A model generated the notes under the pieces. That model did no database searches. It was not told where the DNA came from and saw only the letters and a program-made list of their open reading frames with translations. A stretch of DNA of 64,000 bases from Epiperipatus broadwayi. Its lineage: Eukaryota > Onychophora > Udeonychophora > Euonychophora > Peripatidae. The stretch covers positions 498,001-562,000 of the forward strand of contig JAQFVV010000448.1 in NCBI GenBank assembly GCA_028023455.1. The letters run 5' to 3'. Of the stretch, positions 1 to 11,864 are shown in pieces. Within the stretch, counting starts at the first letter, position 1, and each line of letters starts with the position of its first letter. The position numbers and the translations under genes were made by a program.

Positions 1-1469
1 CCCCGTTTATAGCTAAACTTGTTGTTCAAAACTTATTCGCTACTCACAGGTTCCAAATGTGACTGCACCAATGTTATATCCGCAAGAATGTTTGTGCTTT
101 CAGCAAATAACTATTTCTACAGTTTGCTAAAGTTCAATTCCCATGCTGTTCTCTTGTAACGAATGCTCTCCAACGAATGGTCTGCAATGAATGCTCTGCA
201 ATGGATGCTCTCCAATGAATGGTCTGCAACAAATGCTCTCCAATGAATGGTCTGCAACGAATGCTCTCAGTATCTCCGCTGCGGTCTCCCCATCTCTGTG
301 GGCTCTTTCAGCTACACCCATGGATTACATTTCCACTGGGCGCTGGTCATTAACCACAAGCACTGACGCGAGATATCTCTATTTGAATTGAACAGACGTC
401 TAGTGGTGTTGTACCCTAAATACTGCCTACTCAAATACTGCCCTGCATAGTTGTTACTCAGTCTTCTTATCGCTTTCTAACTGCAACAATTAATACACCG
501 TCCAATAAGGTATCGTCTCTTATCCAGAAAAATTTGCAATCAGCAAATATCTCTTGGAATTGTCGATCGCCATTATGTCAATGCCTTAATTACTTTCCAC
601 AGTTATCAGCGCGTGATCTAAAACAACCTCGAATAAATTCTAGTTTTTTCTGGACTGCATAAACATGTCTGCCATTTTTACAAAACACTACACCTCCCTC
701 CACTCCAGAAAAATCCTTGTTGGCATCCTTTGGTTTTGTTTTTCTATTCCTACTTTCCTGTTATTTTACTCAGAAATGTACGATTTAACTGCTGCTGAAA
801 CTTTTTCGCCGGTTCCATGTTCAATGGTGACTGCGCAAGCGTGGTGGAACTCAGCTTCCGATGTTAACTGCGCAAGCATTTTATTTCAAAACTTTCACTT
901 CTGTTGTTAACGTTATACTAACTGGGATTTCCATTTTCACCAGGTTTCCCCATTTATAGCTAAACTTCTCTTGCAACGAATGCTCTCTAACAAATGGTCT
1001 GCAACGAATGCTCTGCAACGGATGCTCTCCAATGAATGGTCTGCAACGAATGCTCTCAATATCTCCGCTGCAGTCTTCCCATCTCTGCGGGGTTTTTCAG
1101 CTACACCCGTGGACTACATTTTCACTGGGCGCTGGTCATTAACCACAAACACTGACGCGAGATATCTCTACTCAAATTGAACAGACATCTACTGGCGTTG
1201 TACCCTAAATACTGCCCTGCATAGTTGTTACTCAGTCTTCTTATTGCTTTCTAACTGCAACAATTAATACACTGTCCAATAAGGTATCGTCTCTTATCCA
1301 GAAAAATTTGCAATCAGCAAATATCTATTGGAATTGTCGATCGCCATTACATCAATGCCTTAATTACTTTCCACAGTTATCAGCGCACGATCTAAAACAT
1401 CCCGAATAAATTCTAGTTTTTTCTGGAGTGCACAAACATGTCTGCCATTTTTACAAAACACTACATATA
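1..1469. repeat. Tandem duplication of a ~0.95-kb unit
   Basis: Two direct copies lie side by side. Copy 1 runs from the window edge to about 946 and copy 2 from about 947 to 1469. Both begin with a segment containing tttatagctaaact, pass through a 15-bp minisatellite, and share the text around the GRWSLTT-like frame, the ctgccctgcatagttgttac block and the catgtctgccatttttac block. Copy 2 lacks about 125 bp near its start and ends early, after acaaaacactacat. The block is clearly richer in G+C than its surroundings. Each copy has a short open frame near the middle, but the two frames differ at many amino-acid-changing positions, so I do not call a gene. It could be part of a larger satellite array extending left, or the terminal repeats of an element I cannot name. 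Confidence 0.8.
157..268. repeat. 15-bp minisatellite, copy 1
   Basis: About seven head-to-tail 15-mers alternate between forms like caacgaatgctctcc and caatgaatggtctgc. A second, shorter array with the same unit lies at about 976-1057 in the downstream copy of the larger duplication. Array length differs between the copies, as expected from replication slippage. Confidence 0.8.
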
Positions 1470-1778
1470 GGGTTTGTAATTTAAGACTACAGAATTATAC
1501 ATGATGACATTAAAGCCATGTGCATATATATGAAAACCTAATTCCCTCACACTATCACAATCTGAATATTTATTTGGTTAGTAAATATTGCTAGCTCTTA
1601 TGACTAAATCTACCATCAATAAATAATACTGGTAGTATGAATTGATGTTCATTTGCATAGATCTATCTAACTAATATAAAACAAAGTAACTAAAGCGAGG
1701 ATATTTAATTTAATAAATAAATATTTTATTTACATTGGTAACTAGATGTAAGTCATAAAATTATATTAAAATAACATT
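1470..1778. other. AT-rich stretch, nothing recognised
   Basis: Low-complexity AT-rich intronic or intergenic DNA between the tandem block and the first F1 element. I see no open frame, RNA gene or repeat boundary. Confidence 0.5.
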
Positions 1779-1953
1779 AACTTATAATATCACATGATCA
1801 CTATCTCATACTAGCACAATAATTGTTATTAAACAATTCAAAACAAAACAACACTCTCCATATAGTAGTGCCATCTTGTGCTAACAAGAGCAATCAATGG
1901 ATGCCAGAAGGCTTGTGCATAAAATCCCTATCTAGTGCCTACTCATCCAATAT

Positions 1954-1993
1954 CCCCAGACTAGTTTCTGGCTTGTGGCCTTCATCAGTGAGG
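1954..1993 (-). ncRNA. Type I hammerhead ribozyme, F1 family, intact core
   Basis: On the minus strand, helix I strand CCTCA is followed by core CTGATGA, helix II GGC/GCC with loop CACAA (closed by an A-A mismatch next to the core), GAA, a three-base-pair helix III within the self-complementary ACTAGT, cleavage nucleotide C, and the second helix I strand TGGGG. All core nucleotides expected for a hammerhead are present. The A-A mismatch at the base of helix II is unusual but shared by the whole family. Confidence 0.8.
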
Positions 1994-2432
1994 AGCCTTG
2001 GATCTGAGAGCACTGCACCTAGATCTTAGGATCTAATGCAACCCTCCAGCACCCACCTTTTAACTCTATTTAACTACAAAACTATGAGAATGAAATTGAA
2101 AACACTATTAATATTTTCAATCCAAGCTCAATAGCCTATATAGTCATATGGGTCTGAACTCAATTCAGTACCCATACATTTTGGTGTCTTTGGCTCTTTA
2201 ACAACCATAGCCACCACTATCCTATTAGGCAGGATTGGTGTTAAACCACTAAACATCACATGATCACTATCTCATACTAGCACAATAATTGTTATTAAAC
2301 AATTCAAAACAAAACAACACTCTCCATATAGTAGTGCCATCTTGTGCTAACAAGAGCAATCAATGGATGCCAATCAATGGAGGGTTGCATTAGATCCTAA
2401 GATCTAGGTGCAGTGCTCTCAGATCCAAGGCT

Positions 2433-2472
2433 CCTCACTGATGAAGGCCACAAGCCAGAAACTAGTCTGGGG
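2433..2472 (+). ncRNA. Type I hammerhead ribozyme, F1 family, intact core
   Basis: Same layout as the antisense copy at 1954-1993: CCTCA/TGGGG helix I, CTGATGA at 2438-2444, GGC/GCC helix II, GAA at 2458-2460, ACTAGT at 2461-2466 and predicted cleavage after C2467. It marks the left boundary of a 466-bp tandem unit. Confidence 0.8.
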
Positions 2473-2898
2473 ATATTGGATGAGTAGGCACTAGATAGGG
2501 ATTTTATGCACAAGCCTTCTGGCATCCATTGATTGCTCTTGTTAGCACAAGATGGCACTACTATATGGAGAGTGTTGTTTTGTTTTGAATTGTTTAATAA
2601 CAATTATTGTGCTAGTATGAGATAGTGATCATGTGATGTTTAGTGGTTTAACACCAATCCTGCCTAATAGGATAGTGGTGGCTATGGTTGTTAAAGAGCC
2701 AAAGACACCAAAATGTATGGGTACTGAATTGAGTTCAGACCCATATGACTATATAGGCTATTGAGCTTGGATTGAAAATATTAATAGTGTTTTCAATTTC
2801 ATTCTCATAGTTTTGTAGTTAAATAGAGTTAAAAGGTGGGTGCTGGAGGGTTGCATTAGATCCTAAGATCTAGGTGGAGTGCTCTCAGATCCAAGGCT

Positions 2899-2938
2899 CC
2901 TCACTGATGAAGGCCACAAGCCAGAAACTAGTCTGGGG
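2899..2938 (+). ncRNA. Type I hammerhead ribozyme, F1 family, intact core
   Basis: Identical in all core and helix positions to the motif 466 bp upstream. Cleavage at both sites would release a 466-nt monomer from a transcript of this strand. Confidence 0.8.
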
Positions 2939-3064
2939 ATATTGGATGAGTAGGCACTAGATAGGGATTTTATGCACAAGCCTTCTGGCATCCATTGATT
3001 GCTCTTGTTAGCACGAGATGGCACTACTATATGGAGAGTGTTGTTTTGTTTTGAACTTATAATA

Positions 3065-4253
3065 ACCAGTACGTGAGAATTTACATTATGGATGATGTTA
3101 AACAAGATTCACGTGCAGCTTAATTTTGCTGATAATAATTTAGTATTGAGAATTATTAATTTATTATGATCTATGCTGGGATTAAATCGAAATAAGTTAT
3201 CTTAACAAGTATCTTTTGATAATTATTTATTATTTTGTGGTTTAAAGTAGCTTCCTTTAAGTGAATGTGTGTGATTGTTTCTTTATATAACACTATACAT
3301 TAACTCATTCTTTAACACTTGTATATAACATAAGTTAAATAAAATTAAAGGCAAAAACTTGAAGATATCATTGAAACATTTAGCATTTAAATATTCATTG
3401 CATTGGGTGAAGTGGTTAAATTGGTATAAGAATCTGTAGGTATCCAAAATGAAATATAATAACACTAAGAATTTGATTGCAATCCCTGGAATAATCCAAT
3501 TTTGTTTACTCCATACTACTTTTAGTGTTTAACTCCTTTGTATATATGGTACATGGTTGATAATTATATAATCCATTTTCAATACATATATGAATTTATC
3601 TAAAGGTAAATTTTAATAAACACTGATTCCTGTGATATCTAATAAGCTTGTTGTATCATAATTCCTTTTAATATCAGCTATGAGCATTCAACTATTTACT
3701 CTGTTCTCCACAAACATCGTATTATAGGTATTAGAATTCCAACATGTGCATGATAAGTATGTTTCCAGTGGGATGTAATAAAATTCTACCTTAGGTAGAT
3801 GGCATTATAGACTCATGACTAAAGCTAGGTATATTTGATATTCTATATTTTGTTTTTTTCTTCTAGTGAATGATTCTTAGAGTACTTGTTTAAAATTAAT
3901 TTGGTTTCTTCTATGAAATTGGCATTTTATTTATAATGATTAATACTTTTAGAGTACTTGTTTAAAATTAATTTGGTTTCTTCTATGAAATTGGCATTTT
4001 ATTTATAACGATTAATACTTTACTCCTAATATATGTGTGATTATTTTGTTTTACATGTTTATGTTCCAAATTTGAATGACAAATTTATAATGTTCTGGAA
4101 GTCATGGTTTTTATTCATTAGATGATCTTACTTTAAATCCATGGTCCTTAGGAAACAAATATCAATGTGTTTGAATTGAGCAATCCATTTTTATTGTTCC
4201 TTTTTTAACTGGTCTTACAAATACAGACATTTCAGTAAATAGAATATGATAAT
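3065..4253. repeat. AT-rich DNA with a 72-bp tandem duplication
   Basis: No gene is seen. Within it, 3879-3950 and 3951-4021 are two nearly identical 72-bp direct copies starting agagtacttgtttaaa, differing at about one base. The rest is AT-rich and unremarkable. Confidence 0.75.
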
Positions 4254-4264
4254 TAAAATACAGT

Positions 4265-4342
4265 GTTAAGCTAATAAACATCACATGATCACCAATACTG
4301 TACTGAGTGGCAATATTGTATGGAGAGTTTTGCCTGTTTGAG
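4265..4342. mobile_element. Short F1 remnant insertion
   Basis: This 78-bp insertion joins one F1 terminus (text around aacatcacatgatcacc) directly to the other (tggagagttttgcctgttt), with the hammerhead region missing. It is flanked by an 11-bp direct repeat, taaaatacagt (4254-4264 and 4343-4353), so it looks like its own internally deleted insertion event and not a decayed fragment. Confidence 0.75.
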
Positions 4343-4353
4343 TAAAATACAGT

Positions 4354-5814
4354 TTCTTCTTCTAGGTAGTTTATCGGCACGTGTGTGTAGATTTTCTTAA
4401 AAATAAAAATATCCAATAAAGTTAATAAAAGAGTTTCCTTTTTAATATAACTTACAGATTTGTTATTTTAATAAAAATATATTTTTATAATTTCCTTTCT
4501 TGTTGCTATATCACTTTTTTTGTGTGGATTTAATTCAATTGTTGCTTTAAATAATTGATGTATTAAGGTTTATATAATATTAAATATATCTGTACACATA
4601 CATTTATATAAATTATTACATGTGAAGTGTAACATGCATTAATCATTCATTAATGTGCAAGTAAACAATTTTATTTTAATAAAATAATTTCTCTGAAATT
4701 AAAGCGTTTTCATTTTCTTCTTTTCTATTGGTGATTTCAAATACCATGTGATCATACAGTGTGATCACAAGTTAAAATTGTTATTAAAGTTTACTGTATT
4801 AAATATCTGTACTAACTACATTCTGATAATCTTTCAGTGATTTTAATTTTGAATTATTTTTAAACAAAATAAATAAAAAAAAAATACAGTTAAGATATTA
4901 ATCAAAATCTTGTGGTAGGTGTCGTGTTTTGCCAAATAAAATAGAGAGTTGTCATTTTGGCAGTTTTAGTGATCTTTAGGTTGACATCTAAAAAAAAAAT
5001 TTAAATACTATACATACATAATCATATTTAGAAGGGACCTCCTAACTGGCACAAATATATATATATAAGTTTTTAATATTATTATTATTATAATTTTAAT
5101 TAAACATGTATTTATCATGAATATAATAAAAATCATTAATAAATTGTTTTTTTGAAGTTATGTAAAAATAAACATATTTTATTCAAACATCAACAAATCT
5201 TTGCAGTCATATTATCTAATTTATAACTACTGCGTATTGTTGTAAAATTTATAACTACTGCATATGGTTGTAAATAAATAGTCTTACAGTTATAATTGAT
5301 ATTTTACAATAAATCCAAGATATTTTTCGAATGGATCTATAAAATTTATGTATTTTTCTTTTACATGGGGCCAACTGTCAGTCATTATAATACAAACTTT
5401 ATCAATATCTTCCACAGAGCTTTCTTAACTGTCACTTTTCACATTTTTCAATTTTAATGACATTGTGAATAATGATAGACAAAAATAGTCTTTATGCAGA
5501 ATGTTGTAAATGCTTTAAATTTTATATATTCTAGGAAAATTATTGTTTTTAAATTATTTTTAATTACTCACCAATATCTCAACATATTTTAACTTTCTAT
5601 TTTTATACTATTTCAATTTATACTTGTAAACTTTAATAAATTATTCTAATTTTTAATATATTTAAATAAATAAGTTTCAGACTGTATGAAATTTCTATTA
5701 TTAAATCATTAATGTATTAAGCAATTTTATAAATGAAGCATTTTTATTTTATTATCTTAGAAAATAATACTTAATAAATAGATTTAAAATTGTATTTTCT
5801 AATAATGATAAGCG
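4354..5814. other. AT-rich stretch, nothing recognised
   Basis: Very AT-rich DNA with homopolymer and short AT or ATT runs, for example near 5055-5085. A short imperfect duplication containing ataactactgc lies near 5222-5265. I find no exon, RNA gene or element boundary. Confidence 0.5.
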
Positions 5815-7721
5815 CCACTTTCTAGCTTATAAACAAAACAAACAGATAGCTCCGCAGGGTCAAGAAAGCTTCATAAATTTAACAAACACTCGCATCCCAG
5901 AGGTTGTAAAAACAGGATTGAATAAAGGCCTTAGATTTGTCAGCGAAGGATGGAGACTACCTAAAATGGAGCTAGTGGCAGACACTGAAGCCAGTTTGGA
6001 CAATAATCCACTCAAAGACTCTTATAAAGCTAAAATCGCCAGATGTGTACAATACAAGGCTATATAACCACAGTATGAACAGTGGAGATATAAGACAGCA
6101 GCAACACGAAGGTTTATGGATCACAATAAGATCACGGTCATGAAAGAAGACAAAGGAAACAGATTGGTGATTATGAATACAGGGGACTACATAAAAAAAA
6201 ATCAGCAACAAATAGAGAAACTGAAATTTATAATAGCCCCAAAGATCAACTTTAGATTGAATAAAGATAAGTTTGTCTCAGCCATTCTCAGACCTCACAC
6301 ATTAAAAGTGTTCTCTAAAGCTGAATATCTCCAAATGTAACCATCCTCAAATGCTAAAACTCACAAGGAAGGTTTACTACTGAGACTGATGATCGACTTT
6401 GGCGGTGTTCATTAGTACAAGGCAGCAAAAAACATAAATACATGGATTACACAAGCCACAGGCTATGGGGATTATGCCATCAAGTCATCCTTCGACTTTG
6501 TAAATAGATTGAAGAATGTGGCTCCAGAGCAAAATGCACAGATGACAGCTCTTGATCTTGCAGGATTGTACAGGTCTATCGACAGACCTAAATCTATAAT
6601 AATAGTAAAAGAAGCATTCACCAGACAGGGTATAAGTCAGGATTGTATCCAATTTGTTGTAGCTCTGTTGAGCTGGATGAACAAAAACATGTATGCTGTG
6701 TTCAACCAAGAATGGTACCACATGCTCAACGCTTGGCCAATGGGTCGTTCAATGAGTGGAATCATTGCCAGCATCGTAATGAATGCATACGAACAAATTA
6801 TCATCCCGAGATATGTGGGCTGTGGTTTATTGCTATACACTAGGTACATGAATGACATTTTTATAGCTGCACCTAAAGAAATAATAGAAGACAGACCTTA
6901 CAGCAGCATCAGGTCTACTCATAAACACAGCTCAAAATGAAGCTCTGAATAGCATTAAATATCTAGATCTACAAATGAAGATGGAGGCCCATCGCTTCTG
7001 TTATAGAAACCGATCAATGTTAAGGGCCACATACACCACTCATTGAACACTCCATATACATATAAAATGGCTGGTCTGAAATCTTTCTTACACAGAAACG
7101 CAAATCTGTGCAGCTTTGAAACTGATAAAAGGAAGAACATTGAGATGTTCAGAAATAAATTAATAAACGCAAAATATAACGAGAGCAATCAATAATATTA
7201 TTAGATATTTTAAAAACCGTCCCGTTCAAGAAAATAAACAGAATAAACTCCATATCTTACTGCCATATATCAAAAATATACATAAAGATTTATACACAAT
7301 CTTTAGTAACGATTTTAGCTTGTGTTACTGCTCTCCCCCCTATTTCAACAGATGTGTAAACAATACTAAAGACCACATCCCCCCAATATACGCCCAACAG
7401 TCCATTTACAAGATTGTGTGTAATAACAATAATTGCCTGGCGGGATATTTTAGTGAGACTAGGGCATCCATCCACACAAGACTCTCACAACAAGTATACA
7501 CATACAATAAGACTCTGGCTGATCCATCCCACGCTTCTGTTTTTGCACAGCATGCAGCTTCTACAGGTCACCAGTGCAGGCCAGACAAACCTCGCGTGGT
7601 GTGCAGAGAGCAGCACGAGTTGCGAAGAAGAGTTAAAGAGGCATATTATATCATTTCTGATGTCCACGCCATGAATAAAAAAGAAACATTTTATGCCATC
7701 TCCAGGAAGGGGCAAATTTAG
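5815..7721 (+). pseudogene. Penelope-like element remnant (reverse transcriptase + GIY-YIG)
   Basis: A decayed Penelope-like retroelement protein is spread over several frames. Near 5890-6060 is a segment with IPEVVKTGLNKGLRFV, followed by VMKEDKGNRLVIMNTGDYI (6137-6193), the conserved K-x-DKGN-x-VVM-x-x-x-DY block before the polymerase palm. The palm is visible at 6509-6940: LDLAGLYRSI for motif A, GRSMSGIIASIVMNAYEQ for motif B, and YTRYMNDIFI for motif C. In motif C the usual RYVDD has become RYMND, losing one catalytic aspartate. A GIY-YIG nuclease domain follows at about 7320-7719, with SIYKIVC, a FSETRASIHTRLSQQ segment and EAYYIISDVHAMNKKETF. In-frame stops near 6065 and 6338 and frame changes make it inactive. 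It lies upstream of the first visible VWA8 exon, on the same strand. Confidence 0.85.
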
Positions 7722-7770
7722 GTCAACGAAAATCTAGTTCACCCTAATTTGCATATTTTATTCCAGCTAC

Positions 7771-7810
7771 TTCTTGAAAATGAAGGCTTAGACCTTCGAA
7801 AGCATTTGAG
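7771..7810 (+). ncRNA. Hammerhead-like relic after the GIY-YIG frame
   Basis: About 50 bases after the GIY-YIG stop there is a stem GAAGG (7782-7786) / CCTTC (7793-7797) directly followed by GAAA (7798-7801), with TGA just upstream. This matches the helix II plus GAAA half of a hammerhead, but the 5' core reads ttgaaaatga and not CTGATGA, so it would not cleave. The palindromic element at 21808-23078 has a comparable stem plus GAAA after its GIY-YIG frame. Confidence 0.35.
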
Positions 7811-7830
7811 TATAAAATTTATCATGTGAT

Positions 7831-10800
7831 AAGACGATGATTGTCTATTTATATAGAAATAGTATTTATATATCTTATAGTTTACATGTGTATTTATATT
7901 AACACAAATATTTAAACTAACGCATAGTTGAATGTTAAATATTATAATAATATGGATAATGTTTTGTATATCTCTGTTCAAAAAAAAAACCATTGGAAAT
8001 TATTCTATTTTGCTTGAATTTTGATTTCAATGTGCATTGGGTTTAAAAAATTAATTATAAGTAATTAATATTAGCAAATTGAAAATAAATTTTTTTAAAA
8101 TAAATCTTGTATTAGGCCAGTCAAAATTTTTGCAGAATAAATGCTTACTTCATAGTCATTTAATAACAGATAGATACTATTATCATATGAATTAACATAT
8201 GCCACTGTATGCACTAAGATTAAAATGAATAAGGTCAAAATCTAATAAAATCATACTTAAAATTGATTTGTTTACAATATAGGATTATCATAGAATTTTA
8301 AATTAATTCCTAGATTAAATGAATAATGTTCTTTTGTTAAAATCTAATGATATATACAGAAAACAATGATTCAAAAATTTAATAGTCCATAATATATTAT
8401 CATAACAAAATTTACTTTGCTTAGAATGCTTTCATTAAGTACTTTTTATGTTTAGAATAAACTTTTTTTTTTGTTTATGAAATAAACATTTTAAATCTAA
8501 TAAAATACTAGAAAAATTGCACCATATATACTATTAATTTTTCATCATTCAAAAATCATAGAATTAAAAAATAAATTCCATTATTTTCAGATTAAAAACA
8601 ATTTTCAAGACAAATAATAATAATTCACGAACCTGGTCCTATTAATGGACTGATCAGAGAGATTTAATAATTTTTGTGATGATTTCGTGGAAGTTTCTAA
8701 TCGTAAATCTACTTATTATTTGAATTAATATTTAAGGTATTTAACAAAGAATGAAAAATTAAAAACTAGTTTATCTCCATCTAAAAATCTCAATAATTTC
8801 ATTTCTCAGACCATTAATATTGATACTATCATTCATACTTTTATATCTGTTCATCGGGTTATGTATCATCATTATGTGCTAAAAGAACACACTAGACATC
8901 ACGCTAAGAAACTACCACAAGCTGTTTTGATCTTTATCCTATTCTGTAAAAAAAATTTTTAATATGATTATTTTTTTCTTCTCACTTTATCTTATTTTCC
9001 TTAAACCTTTTCATTACATTTTCCACAAAGCCTTTATATCTTACATATGTACCAATTCTTTTTTTTTTTTCTGTCATTCAAATGAATGAAAAGAGTTCAG
9101 ATTTATTGGCAGTTTTTATTAATTATAATTTACTGTCTATCAGAGAAGCTTTAGCTAAGATTTTTATTTATTAAAAAATATTACAACAGAGTATTAAAAT
9201 AGAAAAGTCAAGGAAATTATAATCTCACTTTTTTAAACAGTGATAGATTATTTAAAAGAAATTTAAAAAAAAAAAACACACTTTTATCTAGAAACTTTGT
9301 CAAGTTAAATTTATGACTATACCAGAAACATACATCAATAATAATTTCTCTTTTCTCCACAGTCATTTCTAACACTACAAGTAGTCATTTGATATTAGTT
9401 GGTAGCACTAAAATAGATACTCAGATCAATTTTCTATTTTATTGTTGTTCTTCAACAAGAAACACTTTTTCATTCTACCCTATCCATCATTCACTTTTAC
9501 TTATAATCAGGCTTACCCTCACAATACACCTCACTAATATATAAACTACACCTATTCCCATTGCTACATTTGACCATCATCTCTTTTTAAATTTGCTTTA
9601 CCCACCTGCCTACTAACTAAATCTGATTTATTGCCCTTGGTAAATAATTATATTTTCTCCTATTACTACTATTTAGATTTATTTTTAATTACTTTTATTT
9701 ATATATTTTGTGTCAATCTCAGATATCACTTCACACTACCTATTTACTTTGAATTAATTAGCACATTGGTTCTTATTCTATTAATTCAGACGAGTTATGG
9801 ATTCAGCTATTATGTATCTAAATAAATTTTCTTAGGGTGTAGCCTTTTTATATATCTATATTTTATTGAGTCACACTTTGGGCAGCCATTTATATGCCAG
9901 AAACTCTATATTGATAATGATGTACCTAAACTGATGATTCATATGTCTATATATATATCAGCACATTCATAACACTTCTAATCCACATATGAATTATTTT
10001 AACCTAACATGAATTTTGTCATTGAACCAAAGATTAAATAACATTTGATTAAAGTCGTATTTTGATGATAATGATCAAACCGGTTTTCTTTATACAAATA
10101 TTTATGTGATATCCTGGTTACATTTCCTAATCATTATTCACCAAATTCTATCTCAGAAGGTCTCATTCAGTACTTGTTAATTAAAGCTTTTATTAGAATG
10201 TGCAGATTTTGAACTTAATTACCCCCATTCATGGTGCCACTTTCTTTTAGAAATGACCCTATATTAATATTTTATCTTTTAGCATAATCATTGCAGTTTA
10301 GTCTATAACAATCCTGCTTTGCTCAGCTCAGAACATGAGTGCTTAAATTTAATAGAGAATCAATCTATATGCATTAGAGATGAGATTACTGAGAAAATGA
10401 TGCACAACTACTCAATAAGTTAAATAGAAATATTGATTATTTATTTAGATACTGTCAATTGATTTCAAGTATACAAACACATCTAAATAATTTATGTCTA
10501 TATCTTATGATACAATAAGATTACTTAATGATAAATATAAAATCAAACAATTTAAATAATTTAAGAAGGCCTTATATATGCATACATACATACATGTATA
10601 AATTGAATCAGCTTACCACCAGTGGATTATTTCTAATCTAATTCTTACAAAGTCTCTGATGGTTGATTTCAGAGTGAGTTTTCTGGGTTTTATTTAACTT
10701 GTTGTTTGACTATATAGACTAGCTAAGGGCAGGTGATTGGAAATACAGTTTAATAGGCAAAAGTTTAAATTTCACTAGGTCCTCTGTTTCTGGGCTTCTT

Positions 10801-11455
10801 GATGCTTTTCTGAGATTAAAATGACTACATTGTGAGTTCTGAATAGTATACTATGGATGCATTTAGCAATTCATGCTTATTTTTTTTCTTCAAATAAGTT
10901 AGACATTGTTGCTGGCTGGTTACACGTCACTATTGAGGAGTATTATAACAACAATTTGGAAAAAACTAGGTTGATTCTGCAGCTAGAATTGAATTTTTTA
11001 AATTTATACAATGCTGTTGATGTGTAACCTGGGCTTTCCACAGATGTATAAGTTTTATTCTTATTCTTCTCATTTACAATTTTTCATTAAGCCAGGGTAA
11101 ACCTTCCCAGAAAACCTATATGTGTTTTTTTTTATTTTTAAACCCTGTTTTAGTTTTCTTTTTCTTAATTCTTTTATTTACATTTAATTATGGATCTGAT
11201 CAAATTTAACCTTAATTAAACATCTGAAAAACTTAATTAGTTGTTTTTTTTTTAGTTTTCTCTCTTTTTCTTTTTCAAGTAGATTGTAACCCTAATTAAG
11301 TTATTTATCAAAGTTATAAAATATATAATTTTATTTTATAACTTAACATATTAGGAATACGCAAAATTTTAAAAATATTACCAATTTCTTTATAACTAAA
11401 CATTTTATTATAATTATTTAAATAATTACATATAAATTTATATTATACATACAAT
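7831..11455. other. Long AT-rich stretch, no gene seen
   Basis: About 3.6 kb of AT-rich DNA between the Penelope-like remnant and the F2 palindrome. Short open frames (for example near 9631-9825) have the hydrophobic, F/Y/I-rich composition expected from translating T-rich DNA and no recognisable domain. It is probably intron of VWA8 or its upstream flank. Confidence 0.5.
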
Positions 11456-11562
11456 ATAGAGGGATTTGAACTTAGGATTTTCAGTCTATATTCATTCTTC
11501 ACTCCATCTCAAACAGCTGATATACATGATACATGACCACACATGTGGAAAAGATAAATGAT

Positions 11563-11607
11563 TCCTAGCATATATATTTCATGCTGAACCAGCACTCATC
11601 AGTTGAG
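11563..11607 (-). ncRNA. Hammerhead motif, F2 family, degraded helix I/III
   Basis: On the minus strand the core CTGATGA, helix II GTGCTG/CAGCAT with loop GTT, and GAAA are intact. The text after GAAA (atatatgctagg) no longer gives a proper helix III plus cleavage-site nucleotide pairing with the upstream helix I strand. Confidence 0.55.
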
Positions 11608-11822
11608 CCAGATCATAACCTCCCACATACATATATACAATTAATGCTTGGCTTATTTAAACTTTAATGGACAAGTTTCAATCTTCTCACATTTCCAACA
11701 ATTCAATTGTCCATTTCATTGAAAAACCAATGATGGAATGCTCAAAACACAGTTTAAGGAATTGCTATCTTAATATAAGTTGAGCACTGATTGTATATAT
11801 GTGTAGGAGTTTACGATCTGGA

Positions 11823-11864
11823 CCAACTGATAAGTTCTAGTTCAGCATGAAATACATATATTGG
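11823..11864 (+). ncRNA. Hammerhead motif, F2 family, core mutated
   Basis: CCAA/TTGG helix I is kept and GAAATACATATA follows helix II, but the core reads CTGATAA, with an essential G replaced by A, and helix II is weakened (gttctagttcagcat). Expected to be inactive. Confidence 0.6.

Larger units (their letters stand above)
1790..3053. mobile_element. F1 hammerhead (retrozyme-like) element, composite
   Basis: The insertion is flanked by an 11-bp direct repeat, aacttataata (1779-1789 and 3054-3064), read as a target-site duplication. The left part (1790 to about 2375) runs antisense to the right part (about 2376-3053), making a large head-to-head palindrome. In the right part a unit repeats in tandem: hammerhead motifs start at 2433 and 2899, exactly 466 bp apart, and flanking text matches closely. 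The left part holds one antisense hammerhead (1954-1993). No protein of convincing length is encoded; the short frames in the copies are shadows of the repeat. Tandem hammerhead units without protein and with short duplications are the published layout of retrozymes; assigning this family to that class is inference. Confidence 0.85.

Noticed and set aside
665-910. 81-codon frame in the tandem block
   Set aside because: No domain, no start context, and the region is missing from the second copy.
1823-3105. Short frames repeated in the F1 copies (about 60-80 codons, containing SNQWMPEGLCIKSLSSAYSS)
   Set aside because: They are antisense to the hammerhead and recur only because the repeat recurs. 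Family differences change amino acids freely, and the frame crosses the ribozyme core.
6485-7188. Minus-strand frames over the Penelope-like remnant
   Set aside because: They are antisense shadows of the polymerase and GIY-YIG frames.
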